DNA of 64,000 nt from Flavobacterium sp. (GCA_029946065.1 JAQSDU010000019.1:248001-312000); one strand, 5' to 3'; positions 17,195-27,525 are shown, counted from the stretch's first letter. Made by a program: numbers and translations. Notes: generated by a model from the letters alone, not told the origin.

Positions 17195-18012
17195 TACAAA
17201 ACAAGCGGTACTTTTCGGAATTCGTCTTCTTCGTTAGAAACGATTCCAAGTTCTTTGTAGATGTACGCGAAGGTCGAAAGCAATTCTGGTTTTCCATCAA
17301 CCAAAGCTACGTCGTGTTCAAAGTGTGCACTTGGTTTTCCGTCGGCAGTTAAGATGGTCCAGCCGTCTTTTAGTTGTTTGATGTTTCGTGTACCCATGTT
17401 GATCATCGGCTCTATCGCAACGACCATTCCTTCTAAGAAAAGTTTGCCGCGACCGCGTTTTCCATAGTTGGGCATTTCTGGATCTTCGTGCATTTTTTGA
17501 CCTAATCCGTGTCCGACCAACTCGCGAACTACGCCGTAACCATGTGATTCTGTATATTTCTGAATGGCATTTCCGACATCTTCCACGCGGTTGCCAATCT
17601 TGAATTCGCGGATACCGACGTATAAAGATTCTTTGGTAATTTGTAGTAATTTTTTGGTCGCAGGCGCAACTTCACCAATCTCGAAAGAGTAGGCGTGGTC
17701 ACCGTGATAACCGTTTTTAAACGCGCCACAATCAACAGAAATCACATCGCCTTCTTCTAGTGGTTTGTTGTTCGGAATACCGTGAACGACTTGTGCATTC
17801 GGACTCATACATAGGGAATTCGGGAAATCATACAGTCCTAAAAAACTCGGCACTGCACCGTGATCACGAATGAATTCCTCTGCGCGTTTGTCTAAATATA
17901 AAGTGGTCACGCCTGGTTTTATCTCTCCGGCGATCATGCCTAAAGTTTTGGATACGATCAACGCACTTTCGCGCATCAATTCTATTTCTTCACGTGTTTT
18001 CTGGATAATCAT
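17194..18012 (-). CDS. map: Methionine aminopeptidase type I
   Basis: 272 residues. Removes the initiator Met from nascent proteins. Start MIIQKTREEIELMRESALIV at ATG 18010-18012. A further in-frame TTG at 18033 lies inside the promoter and is rejected. Substrate His in VVHGIPNNKPL; metal ligands in SVDCGAFKNGYHGDHAY (two Asp), VGHGLGQKMHEDPE (His), VAIEPMIN (Glu) and FEHDVAL (Glu). Length is slightly over the E. coli enzyme. First gene of a two-gene unit with the methyltransferase. Confidence 0.96.
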   Translation of the reverse strand: MIIQKTREEIELMRESALIVSKTLGMIAGEIKPGVTTLYLDKRAEEFIRDHGAVPSFLGLYDFPNSLCMSPNAQVVHGIPNNKPLEEGDVISVDCGAFKNGYHGDHAYSFEIGEVAPATKKLLQITKESLYVGIREFKIGNRVEDVGNAIQKYTESHGYGVVRELVGHGLGQKMHEDPEMPNYGKRGRGKLFLEGMVVAIEPMINMGTRNIKQLKDGWTILTADGKPSAHFEHDVALVDGKPELLSTFAYIYKELGIVSNEEDEFRKVPLVL

Positions 18013-18030
18013 ACTGCTTTTTTGAGGTTG

Positions 18031-18038
18031 CAAAATTA
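18031..18038 (-). promoter_or_regulatory. map -7 element
   Basis: TAATTTTG on the minus strand, 18 bases before the ATG; it sets the map start downstream of 18025. Confidence 0.55.
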
Positions 18039-18098
18039 CGGAATTTTTAGACTATTAAGACGATAAGGTTTTAATTCTAGGTGTCTCACAGTCTCCGT

Positions 18099-21000
18099 TT
18101 ATCTTTTCAATGCAAAGTGCCCAAGAAATTCCTTGTTCACCCCATTTTTTACATAAACAATCTTGAACCAGTAATCGTCAGAAGGCAGTGGTTTTCCGTT
18201 CAAAGTGCCGTCCCATCCGGTTTCATTCTTGAAGATCTCCTTTATGAGTTTGCCAAATCTATCAAAAATATAAACATTCGAAATGTCAAGCCCAACGCGG
18301 CCGCCTATATTCCAAAGGTCATTGAACCCATCACCATTGGGTGTGAAAAATCTTGGAAAATCTACCACAACAATTTCTGTACTTACTTCGCCACAGCCAT
18401 ATTTATTGCGGACAGTTAACTTATAAATACCTCCTTTAACATTATAAAAAACATTGGAATACTGCCAGCCATTGTCGTTAAGTTGGTATTCAAAATCGTT
18501 GGATTGCGGTGTTACGATTGCCGTAATGGTGTTGTCAACTTCAAACGCCACCAGTTCTGAAGGATCTCCAACTATTGAAAAAGGAATAACTGTGTTTTCA
18601 GTTGTAAAATTGGCTACAGTCGAACACAAAGCCTGATTGGTCAAGTTAGTAATCTTAACTGAATATTCTCCGGGTGTTGGGGTTGAAAAAGTACTGCCAG
18701 ACGCCGTTAGTATTTCATTTCCAGTAACGGCATCAAACCCGTTGAACCAAATAAAATCGTAATCCGTTTCGCTTAATTGGGTGTCGATAAAAGCCTGATT
18801 GACTACATTATTGTTAATGTCTACGCAAATTTTATATGGATTGACGTGTATTAGATTTTCAGGAAAAGGACGTACAAACAATTCTTGTTCCAATATTCGG
18901 TAACAAGCTTCACCACTTTCGCTGTCAAAATTTACCTTGCTGTTGATACGCACATAAATGGTTTGGTGGGAAGCTTCGGTATTTGTAAATGCCTCGGGTG
19001 TACTAATGGTATTCCCATTATTGACTTCAGCATCCTCCAAACGAATGTAATATTTAAAATCAATTTGTCCGGCAGGAGTAGTACCAGTCATTGGAAATTC
19101 ACGTTCGGTAAGGTCAAATGTAAAAAAACCGCTATCATCACAGCCTTCCAGTAAATTTGGATTATTGGGGCTTCCGGGGCTTTCCGTTACATTTAATTGT
19201 AAAGTTGTGGTCGATGTACAATTGTTGTTGGTTGGGTCTGTAACCCTAACGATAATTGTCTTTGGTGAAGTTTCGAAGGCATCAGAATTCGTAATAGGAT
19301 TATTAGCATTCAAATCTGCTTGTGTTTCATAAAAGTTAACCTGATAATCGGTATTGCCAGCAACGATTTGAACATTTCTTAAAGTCAGATTGAATATGGC
19401 AGTACCGCTGCCGCAAATTGTAATAGGATCGGGCGCTACAATTGTCGGATTTGGGAATACGTTCGCATCAAAATTCACAACGGAATAGCACTGGGTTGAT
19501 GTGTCTAAAAGACGTACAAAAACGGGAGTACTACCGACGGCTAAATTGACGGGTGCATTTTTATTAATTGCATTGGTGTTATTTTGCGCATTATCAAATG
19601 AATAAAAATAGGCCGTTTGCACTGAAGTGGCTTGTCCTGCCAAAGCTTCGCTGTCTTTGTTGGATAAAATTACATTCTCGCTTTTACATACATTAATTGG
19701 TGTAATGGTGTTTTGCGGTGGTCCTGCTTTTACTTCGACCTGAAATGTACCAATGCCTTCGCAATTGTTGCTTGTTTCAATCCGGGTATAAATTGTCGAA
19801 ACGCCCACAGGAAGCAATGAACTGTTCGTAAGTGCATTTTGTTCAATCGCTGCATCGTTGGGATTGCTGTAAAAGACAATATCTACATTTGATAATGGGT
19901 AATAGGTATTTTTGATGAAAACCCGCTGCGAATCAAAATTCACGGTTCCCGAATTGGTATTGACAATTGGGCAAACGGGAGCCATGTTGGTATAATTCGC
20001 AATAGTTGTCGGATCAACCGTCAAAGCAATCGTCGCTGTAGCAGAACTACACAGCGGTACTTGACCAGGATAAACACCACGCACATAAATGTTTTGATTG
20101 AAGGCGATCGTATTGGTGAAATCTTGTGGATTGGCAATAGGCTGGGTAAGTGCGCTGTCGTAAAAATAACTGAGCGCCAAAGCATTGTCACCATTTGTAA
20201 TCGCTCCATACACTTGTGTAAGGTTCGTGTGCGTTAATCCATCAGTATTGGAGCCAATATAATCGCACTGGTGCAGTGAAATTGGCGTGGTATTAATATT
20301 CGGCTGCGGATTTATAGTGATCGAAACCGAATTAGAAGTTGTCGCACAAAGATTTTGTTCGGTAACTTTTACAGAATAAACCGAGGTTGTATTCACAGCC
20401 TGATTGGCCGCACTTACAACATAACTCGATGCTGTTGCGCCACTCACTTGATTGCCGTCTTTGAGCCACTGGTAACTCAAACTGGTCATTTGAGAAGCGT
20501 TGGTTACAGAAGATAAAATGGCGTAGGAATCGTTTGCGCAAATCGTTTGGTTGTCTAAAATAACCGGTGTTGGTTTTTGGTAGATACTGATGATGGAAGA
20601 ATCAACTGGCGTACATCCTGGATTGGAAACCCTTACGGTATAATTTCCGGCTAGTGTCGGAGTAAAGGAACTGTTGGTTTGTCCAGCAATCGCCACATTA
20701 TTTCGATACCATTGGTAAGCGTAAGTCTGTGCCGGAATGCTATTGTCAGTAACTTGCAATGTTGGATTGTCGTTCAGACATTGTGAAGCTGGCATTGCAA
20801 CTGTAAAATTAGGTGCGCTGTAAAAAGTTAGTGTGATCTCATCGTTGCTAATTGGTAGATCTTCCTGAATGACATCCGGATCGGTGCTATCATAAGCCGA
20901 AAGCTCTATTTTATATGTACCGGTTGCCGTAACAGTAAGTGTGTTGGTGCTTGCGACTTGTGCTGGGAGATCAACTATTAGCAAATCATCTTTGTACCAT

Positions 21001-21677
21001 TTATAGTTGAACCTCAAATCGGCAACATTGCCTTCAAAATCAGAAGTATCAACAGTTGCAACAATATCTTTAGTGTCGGGAAGGCAATAATCCAATTGGG
21101 TAATTTCGTTTCCGGCAGTGTCTTTTATTACAACCGAAGAAAGAAACCCGCAGTCTGAACTACCGTCTCCACCAGTCTGAGCAATGGATATTTGTCCTGG
21201 AACATTGTCGAAATTATCTACCAGCAATACATAATATTCTCCGGTTTGGGCAGCGGTGATGTTAACTTGTTCTACGCTTGCGCCGGAATAGCTACAATCG
21301 ACCTCAGTAGCAACAGCGAGCAAATTGCAGATATTATTCATGTCGGTAAATGGCCCCCAAATGGCAAAATCCACATCGGTTCCTGTACCAGAATTGCTTA
21401 CCTGCGAAATCTGCAATTGGATGTCGCCCGAATTCTGGATTTGCATAAAAAACCATGTAGGACCGTGAAAATTTGTCGGAATACATGATGTTTGCTGGTT
21501 TAGGGTTTCGCCGCTAATATTTCCGGTAGAATTTTGGAAAGGGATATTGGTGGCGCATGACTGATACAATTCAAAATGCGCTTGAAGTTCTGCACAAGAC
21601 GGAGCACCTTCCTGAGCGTAGGTTGTACCAGAAATAAGCAGCACGACAATAAGAATTATTCTGTATAATGAATCCAT
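18099..21677 (-). CDS. Large secreted adhesin-like protein with T9SS type B (gliding motility-associated) C-terminal domain
   Basis: 1192 residues. Signal peptide MDSLYRIILIVVLLISGTTYAQ. An N-terminal domain of about 25-170 (GPTWFFMQIQNSGDIQLQIS, DVDFAIWGPF, YYVLLVDNFDN) resembles a pre-peptidase-C-like beta sandwich. A long run of Ig-like/PKD-like beta modules follows, with repeated YQW(Y/L)...G.Y.V patterns. The end is the CHU_C type B sorting domain (FFTPNGDGFNDLWNIGGR, IFDRFGKLI, GWDGTLNGKPLPSDDYWF). A further ATG at 21705-21707 exists, but 21677 gives a clean signal peptide. It follows gpmI by 34 bases and may be cotranscribed. Probably a cell-surface or released adhesin; ligand unknown. 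Confidence 0.88.
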   Translation of the reverse strand: MDSLYRIILIVVLLISGTTYAQEGAPSCAELQAHFELYQSCATNIPFQNSTGNISGETLNQQTSCIPTNFHGPTWFFMQIQNSGDIQLQISQVSNSGTGTDVDFAIWGPFTDMNNICNLLAVATEVDCSYSGASVEQVNITAAQTGEYYVLLVDNFDNVPGQISIAQTGGDGSSDCGFLSSVVIKDTAGNEITQLDYCLPDTKDIVATVDTSDFEGNVADLRFNYKWYKDDLLIVDLPAQVASTNTLTVTATGTYKIELSAYDSTDPDVIQEDLPISNDEITLTFYSAPNFTVAMPASQCLNDNPTLQVTDNSIPAQTYAYQWYRNNVAIAGQTNSSFTPTLAGNYTVRVSNPGCTPVDSSIISIYQKPTPVILDNQTICANDSYAILSSVTNASQMTSLSYQWLKDGNQVSGATASSYVVSAANQAVNTTSVYSVKVTEQNLCATTSNSVSITINPQPNINTTPISLHQCDYIGSNTDGLTHTNLTQVYGAITNGDNALALSYFYDSALTQPIANPQDFTNTIAFNQNIYVRGVYPGQVPLCSSATATIALTVDPTTIANYTNMAPVCPIVNTNSGTVNFDSQRVFIKNTYYPLSNVDIVFYSNPNDAAIEQNALTNSSLLPVGVSTIYTRIETSNNCEGIGTFQVEVKAGPPQNTITPINVCKSENVILSNKDSEALAGQATSVQTAYFYSFDNAQNNTNAINKNAPVNLAVGSTPVFVRLLDTSTQCYSVVNFDANVFPNPTIVAPDPITICGSGTAIFNLTLRNVQIVAGNTDYQVNFYETQADLNANNPITNSDAFETSPKTIIVRVTDPTNNNCTSTTTLQLNVTESPGSPNNPNLLEGCDDSGFFTFDLTEREFPMTGTTPAGQIDFKYYIRLEDAEVNNGNTISTPEAFTNTEASHQTIYVRINSKVNFDSESGEACYRILEQELFVRPFPENLIHVNPYKICVDINNNVVNQAFIDTQLSETDYDFIWFNGFDAVTGNEILTASGSTFSTPTPGEYSVKITNLTNQALCSTVANFTTENTVIPFSIVGDPSELVAFEVDNTITAIVTPQSNDFEYQLNDNGWQYSNVFYNVKGGIYKLTVRNKYGCGEVSTEIVVVDFPRFFTPNGDGFNDLWNIGGRVGLDISNVYIFDRFGKLIKEIFKNETGWDGTLNGKPLPSDDYWFKIVYVKNGVNKEFLGHFALKR

Positions 21678-21711
21678 AGTTTTCAGGGTAGGAAAATTGA
21701 CAAACATCAGG

Positions 21712-23229
21712 TTATAAAAGTGAATGACGCGTCATGGCTTCTGGTTTTTCAATACCCATTAACGCTAATATGGTAGGCGCGATGTCGCCCAAAACCCCAT
21801 CGTGAATGGTTTTCAGTTCACTGTCCACCAAGACAATCGGAACGGGATTTGTAGTATGTGCGGTATTTGGACTTCCATCAGGATTGATCATCGTTTCGCA
21901 ATTCCCGTGATCGGCGATTACAATGGTCGTATAGTTGTTGGCCAAAGCTGTCGTGATCACTTTTTCTACACATTGATCTACCACTTCACAAGCGCTAATT
22001 GCCGCTTCCATAACCCCAGTGTGTCCAACCATATCACCATTAGCAAAATTCAGGCATACAAAATCAACATCGCCTTTATTGAGTTCTGGAATCAAAGCAT
22101 CTGCGAGTTCAAAAGCGCTCATTTCTGGTTGTAAATCGTAGGTGGCTACTTTTGGTGAAGCACGTAAAATGCGGGTTTCGCCTTCAAAAGGCAATTCCCT
22201 TCCGCCAGAAAAGAAAAAAGTCACGTGTGGATATTTTTCAGTTTCCGCAATGCGAATTTGCTTTTTATTATTTTTTTCAAGGACTTCACCAAGTGTTTCC
22301 GTGATGTTGTCTTTGTTGTAGATTACATTTACATGCTGATAACTTTCGTCATAATTGGTCATCGTTACGTAATACAGTGGCATTTTGTGCATGTTCTGCT
22401 CATGGAAATCCGTTTGCGAAAGTGCTTCCGTGAGCTGTCTTCCACGGTCGGTTCTGAAATTGAAGAAAATCACAACGTCGTCTTCGTGAATGGTTGCCAA
22501 TGGTTTATCGGCATCATCCACCATCAAAATCGGTTGGATAAATTCATCGGTAACATTGTTTTTATAACTTTCTTCAATGCTTGCAACGGCATTTTTGGAG
22601 TGTGTGCCAACGCCATTGACTAATAAATCGTAAGCCATTTTCACTCTTTCCCAGCGTTTATCGCGATCCATAGCATAATAGCGTCCAATTACAGAAGCCA
22701 GTTTTACGGGTGTATTGGCAATATAATTTTGTAAGTCCTGGATGTATGATTTTCCCGATTTCGGATCTACATCGCGACCGTCTGTAAACGCATGAATAAA
22801 GACGTTTTGTAGTCCAAAATCCTTCGAAGCATCAACCAATCCTCGCAAATGTGAAGTGTGAGAATGAACGCCCCCATCAGAAACCAAACCTAAAATGTGC
22901 ACATTTTTATTGTTGTCTTTGGCATATTGAAAAGCCGTAGCAAGAACAGGTTCATTGTTCAACGTTTTTTCAGCAACAGCCAAATTTATTTTTACAAGAT
23001 CCTGATATATAATCCTGCCAGCGCCTAGGTTCATGTGGCCTACTTCTGAGTTTCCCATTTGACCTTCAGGCAAGCCTACGTTGAGTCCGTCGGTCCTGAG
23101 TTCGGCAGTTGGATATCTAGTGAATAAACTATTAATGAACGGAATATTGGCGTTGTCTGGAGCTGATACTTTTGGGTCAGGAGATTTCCCCCAGCCGTCT
23201 AATATCATGAGGATTACTTTTTTATGCAT
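21712..23229 (-). CDS. gpmI: 2,3-bisphosphoglycerate-independent phosphoglycerate mutase
   Basis: 505 residues, normal. Interconverts 3- and 2-phosphoglycerate with two Mn2+ and a phosphoserine intermediate, in glycolysis and gluconeogenesis. MHKKVILMILDGWGKSPDP start, catalytic Ser in GQMGNSEVGHMNLGAGR, HIHAFTDGRDVDPKSG-type segment, RYYAMDRDKRWER, FFNFRTDRGRQLTEAL, VCLNFANGDMVGHTG, IADHGNCE and AHTTNPVP. The upstream in-frame ATG at 23256 is rejected because the -7 element lies between it and 23229. Confidence 0.96.
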   Translation of the reverse strand: MHKKVILMILDGWGKSPDPKVSAPDNANIPFINSLFTRYPTAELRTDGLNVGLPEGQMGNSEVGHMNLGAGRIIYQDLVKINLAVAEKTLNNEPVLATAFQYAKDNNKNVHILGLVSDGGVHSHTSHLRGLVDASKDFGLQNVFIHAFTDGRDVDPKSGKSYIQDLQNYIANTPVKLASVIGRYYAMDRDKRWERVKMAYDLLVNGVGTHSKNAVASIEESYKNNVTDEFIQPILMVDDADKPLATIHEDDVVIFFNFRTDRGRQLTEALSQTDFHEQNMHKMPLYYVTMTNYDESYQHVNVIYNKDNITETLGEVLEKNNKKQIRIAETEKYPHVTFFFSGGRELPFEGETRILRASPKVATYDLQPEMSAFELADALIPELNKGDVDFVCLNFANGDMVGHTGVMEAAISACEVVDQCVEKVITTALANNYTTIVIADHGNCETMINPDGSPNTAHTTNPVPIVLVDSELKTIHDGVLGDIAPTILALMGIEKPEAMTRHSLL

Positions 23230-23243
23230 GGCATTGTTTTTCG

Positions 23244-23251
23244 CAAAGATA
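23244..23251 (-). promoter_or_regulatory. gpmI -7 element
   Basis: TATCTTTG on the minus strand, 14 bases before the chosen ATG; it decides between two in-frame ATGs. Confidence 0.55.
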
Positions 23252-23301
23252 ATCATTTATGAAACCGTCGATTATTAGGAATGCTAAAATTTAATTAAAA
23301 T

Positions 23302-23332
23302 AAAAGTGTCCGTCATTACAACGGACACTTTT
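23302..23332 (-). terminator. Terminator of the T9SS gene at 23355
   Basis: AAAAGTGTCCGT (23302-23313) and ACGGACACTTTT (23321-23332) are a perfect 12-bp stem; the leftward transcript continues into a U-rich stretch. Confidence 0.9.
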
Positions 23333-23354
23333 GAAAAATAGCTGTAAAGCAGCT

Positions 23355-24854
23355 TTATTTTTTTGAGATTTTTCGAGTATATAAAAGATCATTGCTCTTA
23401 ATGACTAAAAGATAAATTCCGGAGGATAATTTTGAAGTGTTAATTTCAAACGTATTGTCTCCAGAAGCATTGAATTTTGTTTCAATAACCTGGCCTGTAA
23501 GCGATAAAACCTGAATGTCCTGCATTTGCAAGTTGGTATTGCCTTTAACAGTTACTTTGTCTTGCACTGGGTTTGGGAAAACTGTAATGTTGAAAGTCGC
23601 AGCAATTGGTTCGTTAATACCCAAAACCGATGCGTCAAGATAATCCGGAACGCCATTTGTATTCAAATCGTCATCTTGCAAATTGCCATTGTTGTTGTAA
23701 TCTTCGTTGATGGAAATAATACCGTCACCATCATCGTCGATGTCCAGATAATTTGCAATTCCGTCGTTATCTGTATCTTGATAGGTGGAAGTTCTTCCGC
23801 CAAGATTGATTAGCTCAATGTTCGTAAGCACCAAATCGCCATCATCGTCATCGTCAAGATAATTTGGCATGCCATCACCATCGGTGTCGTCATTAGCAAG
23901 ATTTCCATCGTTATTGATGTCTTCTTCGGCAGTTGGAATTGCATCCGTATCCGCGTCAGTTCCACAATCGACCGTCGAAATCGTCACGGGAAGCATATCT
24001 ATTGTTCCGTTATTCAACAAAGCATAAAGCGTTTGTGGATTAGTTACAGGCACAAAAGTTGACGGGTTAATCGGATTTGAATTGGTTAGTGCATCTGTAG
24101 TTGATGTATAGAAAGTGGCGTTCGAAAAAATTCCGGTCATCATCGGCGTAAGACTAACTGTTGCATTAGTAATGGAACAAAATGTGACCAGTACCGGTTG
24201 TGTTTCAGAGTAAGGTGTAAATCGCCAGCCCTCGTTTGTTGCGCTCCACGAACTGGTGTTTCTGCCCGGAGCTGCGATGCCGTTAGCGCCTGAGGCGTCG
24301 AGAACACCTAACAATGCATTTCCGCTGTTCCAAGTTGCGCATGCTTGTTTTTCGAGTACTTGTACGTCTATGATGTTTGTAGATTCATAAAGGATGATTT
24401 GGGATGTCAGATGTGAGGTTGTACATTGAAAAAATGGCACATTGATGAAGTTGATGACAAATTTCCTATTGGGTGCTGTGCCACTGATTCCGGTGAAATA
24501 ATTTCCAGTTGAATTCACATTGTTCAAATCAGTATAGATACCGAAAATTGCGTTTTTAGTAGGAAAAGTGGGGTTTGGAATAGCAACGTTAAAGCTCCAC
24601 GGTGAAAGCGCGTTTGGAGTGCTGGTGTCAAAAGTTACATACCCGTTCGAGCTTACCAAAAGATTAGAATAAGTAGTGCCATAAAAATTAAAGGGGAAAG
24701 GAATCGGAATTACACCAGAATAAGTATCGTCTCCAGAAAATTGCACAGTAGCAGTGCCCTGATACATTTGGTGCGTTATCGGCTGTACATTGTAAACCTG
24801 CGAAAAGCTACAAAAACCAATTAGTAATAAAAATAAAGTGTAAAATTTTCTCAT
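23355..24854 (-). CDS. Secreted protein with Asp-rich Ca-binding-like repeats and T9SS type A domain
   Basis: 499 residues. Signal peptide at 1-18 (MRKFYTLFLLLIGFCSFS). Residues about 30-220 form a beta-sandwich domain (FSGDDTYSGVIPIPFPFNFYG, LVSSNGYVTFDT, AIFGIYTDLN). Residues about 300-405 carry thrombospondin-type-3-like repeats rich in DxDxDG (DTDGDGMPNYLDDDDDGDL, DTDNDGIANYLDIDDDGDG), expected to bind Ca2+. The tail NITVFPNPVQDKVTVKG ... LSSGIYLLVIKS is a type A sorting domain. Likely a surface or secreted protein; partner unknown. Own -7 element and terminator. Confidence 0.87.
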   Translation of the reverse strand: MRKFYTLFLLLIGFCSFSQVYNVQPITHQMYQGTATVQFSGDDTYSGVIPIPFPFNFYGTTYSNLLVSSNGYVTFDTSTPNALSPWSFNVAIPNPTFPTKNAIFGIYTDLNNVNSTGNYFTGISGTAPNRKFVINFINVPFFQCTTSHLTSQIILYESTNIIDVQVLEKQACATWNSGNALLGVLDASGANGIAAPGRNTSSWSATNEGWRFTPYSETQPVLVTFCSITNATVSLTPMMTGIFSNATFYTSTTDALTNSNPINPSTFVPVTNPQTLYALLNNGTIDMLPVTISTVDCGTDADTDAIPTAEEDINNDGNLANDDTDGDGMPNYLDDDDDGDLVLTNIELINLGGRTSTYQDTDNDGIANYLDIDDDGDGIISINEDYNNNGNLQDDDLNTNGVPDYLDASVLGINEPIAATFNITVFPNPVQDKVTVKGNTNLQMQDIQVLSLTGQVIETKFNASGDNTFEINTSKLSSGIYLLVIKSNDLLYTRKISKK

Positions 24855-24878
24855 CGTAAATTATTTTATTGTAATCCT

Positions 24879-24886
24879 CAAATATA
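24879..24886 (-). promoter_or_regulatory. -7 promoter element
   Basis: TATATTTG on the minus strand, 24 bases before the ATG at 24854. Confidence 0.55.
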
Positions 24887-24910
24887 ATTAATTTTTAAAT
24901 CCAAAGCAAT

Positions 24911-27337
24911 TTAAAACCAGCGCTTTGCAGTGTTATAATCGATATAATAACGGAAACTTACCGAAAAAATATTATTCAGATTTTCGCTAAACAAATTTTT
25001 AAAATTATTGCCAAAACTATGATCGATGATCTGAGAATAATCTTGTGCATTGTTGCGGTATAATACTGTAATCTGACTTGCCGGAGCAAACCACCACGAA
25101 TAAGAAAGATCAAAATTCCACGCACTAAAGTTTTCATCCAAATCCGGTACAAAAGCCGCATCGGTCACATAGCCGTTGTTCTGCAAAATAAAATTGCGCT
25201 TGTTCTGCAATGCCAGCCAATAATAGCGCGCTGTTAGGTTGATGGTCATTTTATTATTAAGTGCTAACTTTCCGCTAAATTCGTTGGTAATGGTTTTTAC
25301 GTTGCGTTGTGTATAATAAATATCGTTTAACGTATTGGCAACATAGACAGAGCCTCGATCGTTGAGGTTTCTAAAATAATTAAACGAATAAATCAACAAG
25401 ATTTTGTCGTTAACACGGTAGCGCGGACTTACATAAAAACCATAATCGATTCTTCTGTTTTCGTCGTAAAATTTGACTGATGGTTGTATATCGATTGCGA
25501 AAGTTCGGTTGTAATTAGAAGAAAATACGAAGAAAGAACTGAAACTCCTCGGGACATAAGAATACCGTCCGGTAACTTGTGGCTGATAAAAATCGAAAGT
25601 CGTTAAAGGATTGATTTGCACAAAAATCTTGTAATAATCATTGTTAACAGAATTGCCTTCCGCTCCGAAATTGTAAAAGTTATCTTGGATTTTTCCGGTT
25701 GTATTTTGTATTTCAATACTCGATTTCAAATCCATCCGAAAAGTATTGAACCATTTTGTTGGATTCAAAATCCTGTAACTGGCATCGGCATATACGTTGT
25801 GATAATTGTTCTGGAATGCAATTCCCAAATCGTTAATGTCATACTTTCCTGAAATATATTTCCCGAAAACAGAATAACGGTACTTGCCTTTTGTCTTTTC
25901 AAAATTTAGTGAAGTCTTGAAGCCGTTGTAATCTTCGGCTGTATATACCTGACTGTATTTAAAATCGCCCGAAAGATTATAGTCGTTGTTTTTGGTGTTG
26001 AGGTCGAATAAAAGTGCCGTTGCATTGGCGTCGCGATAATGACCATTTCTCATTACGTTGGTATTGGTTAACGAAACAGACGAATTTTGGTTAAAACGCT
26101 GGTCCAAAACCAACACATTATAATTGGTAAGTGGTTCTACAATACCTTTTCTTTTTTCGCCTGTCACCGTGTTTTCAATCGTTCCATACGTTTTTTCGGT
26201 AATGGCATTCAAGAATCCTATGCCAAGACCATTTTTGGTTCTTCCGGATATTTTTACAGCGTTCAGCAGATTTACTGTCGCAGGCTTATCGATGACGGTT
26301 TCAGTTGAAGCGTCAAAGTCTTCGGGAACAAATTTTGGTGCAGCACCGATTCTTCTCGTGTAAACCAGATTTGCTTTGCTGAACAAGTCGGTGCCTTCGG
26401 TGAAGAATGGACGATTTTCGGTGAATTGTTGTTCATACGGACTCAAATTTAAGATCACATTGTCGAATTTGGTCTGTCCGAAATCGGGAACGAGTATTGC
26501 GTCAAGCGTAAAAGAATCGTTGATGCCATATTTAAGATCCATTCCTACTTTGAATTTATTGGCAGAACCGGATTGGTTTTTCTCATAATAATAAGAAGAA
26601 TACGGAATGAAGAAAAGTCGCGTTGGCGGTTTTATATTCTCAATGCCTTCGAGCACACCGCTTTGGTTACGCACGGATTCTGTCTGTGTATTAATTGGAT
26701 TCCACGTATAATGTTGGCGATCACGACGGATGCCTCGGTAAAAATTTAACCCCCAAGTTTGCACATTTGCATTTGAGAATCGCAAAGCCGCATAAGGAAT
26801 TTTCATTTCGACAGCCCAACCAGTATCAGTAAGCTTCACTTCGCTGTCCCAAATCGCATCCCATGAAAAATCCTGATCGAAATTATTGGGGGAGACCTGT
26901 CCGTCTTCGGTGGCAAGTCGGTCCATTTGTACGCCGGAAGCACTTACAAAAAACTGAAAATCCTGCTGTCCATCATTGAAACCATTAATAAAAACTCCAA
27001 AAACATCTGCAGTTCCAACATTATCCCGTTGTGTTATTTCTTTTAGAATTTTTGATGGTTCATCGTCATATAAAGTTGCCGAAATGTAAACCGCTTCATT
27101 GTCATATAAAATGCGTACTTCTGTTTTTCTATTTTCATTAACGGATTTTCCGTTGTCTGGTTGGTACATTATAAAATCAGTAGCGATAGGAGCAGTGTTC
27201 CAAACGGCTTCATTGAATTTGCCGTCAATAGTGATTTTTTCGGCAGTTAATTTTGCCTGAATTATTTTTTTCTGCGCAAAAATCCCATAAGAGTTTATAA
27301 AAATAATAACAAAAAACAGCTTAGAAATCTGGTTCAT
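24911..27337 (-). CDS. DUF5916 outer-membrane protein with CBM9-like N-terminal domain
   Basis: 808 residues. Signal peptide at 1-21 ending YGIFAQ. Residues about 25-210 match a carbohydrate-binding family 9-like domain (ITIDGKFNEAVWNTAPIATDF, VRILYDNEAVYISATLYD, WDAIWDSEVKLTDTGWAVEMKIPY). The rest is a DUF5916 beta-barrel-like region with many alternating aromatic strands, ending in the outer-membrane signature ...YIDYNTAKRWF with a terminal Phe. The barrel motif ENRPFFTEGTDLF is conserved in this family. Role unproven; likely an outer-membrane protein. Start ATG 27335-27337, -7 element 20 bases upstream. Confidence 0.85.
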   Translation of the reverse strand: MNQISKLFFVIIFINSYGIFAQKKIIQAKLTAEKITIDGKFNEAVWNTAPIATDFIMYQPDNGKSVNENRKTEVRILYDNEAVYISATLYDDEPSKILKEITQRDNVGTADVFGVFINGFNDGQQDFQFFVSASGVQMDRLATEDGQVSPNNFDQDFSWDAIWDSEVKLTDTGWAVEMKIPYAALRFSNANVQTWGLNFYRGIRRDRQHYTWNPINTQTESVRNQSGVLEGIENIKPPTRLFFIPYSSYYYEKNQSGSANKFKVGMDLKYGINDSFTLDAILVPDFGQTKFDNVILNLSPYEQQFTENRPFFTEGTDLFSKANLVYTRRIGAAPKFVPEDFDASTETVIDKPATVNLLNAVKISGRTKNGLGIGFLNAITEKTYGTIENTVTGEKRKGIVEPLTNYNVLVLDQRFNQNSSVSLTNTNVMRNGHYRDANATALLFDLNTKNNDYNLSGDFKYSQVYTAEDYNGFKTSLNFEKTKGKYRYSVFGKYISGKYDINDLGIAFQNNYHNVYADASYRILNPTKWFNTFRMDLKSSIEIQNTTGKIQDNFYNFGAEGNSVNNDYYKIFVQINPLTTFDFYQPQVTGRYSYVPRSFSSFFVFSSNYNRTFAIDIQPSVKFYDENRRIDYGFYVSPRYRVNDKILLIYSFNYFRNLNDRGSVYVANTLNDIYYTQRNVKTITNEFSGKLALNNKMTINLTARYYWLALQNKRNFILQNNGYVTDAAFVPDLDENFSAWNFDLSYSWWFAPASQITVLYRNNAQDYSQIIDHSFGNNFKNLFSENLNNIFSVSFRYYIDYNTAKRWF

Positions 27338-27356
27338 AGTGGTTTGGTTGGCAGCA

Positions 27357-27364
27357 CAAAAATA
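27357..27364 (-). promoter_or_regulatory. -7 promoter element of the DUF5916 gene
   Basis: TATTTTTG on the minus strand, 19 bases before the ATG. Confidence 0.55.
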
Positions 27365-27468
27365 GAAATTAAAGGCGCATTTGCAATCATACCATTATAA
27401 TTAATTTTGAAAAGATGCGTTATGTAACCAACATCAAATGTTTAATTACTGTTAAAAGGTACCTTAGA

Positions 27469-27499
27469 TTTGCTTTTGGGTATGCTTTTTGTATTTTTG
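27469..27499 (+). promoter_or_regulatory. Promoter of the L,D-transpeptidase gene
   Basis: TTTG at 27469-27472, a 19-base spacer, then TATTTTTG at 27492-27499. Good match to the Flavobacterium -33/-7 pair. Leader of about 20 bases. Confidence 0.7.
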
Positions 27500-27525
27500 C
27501 AGACCTACTAACTTAAAGATATTCA

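Noticed and set aside
23514..23960. Asp-rich repeat DNA as a functional non-coding repeat
   Set aside because: It is explained by the thrombospondin-type-3-like Ca-binding repeats of the T9SS protein.
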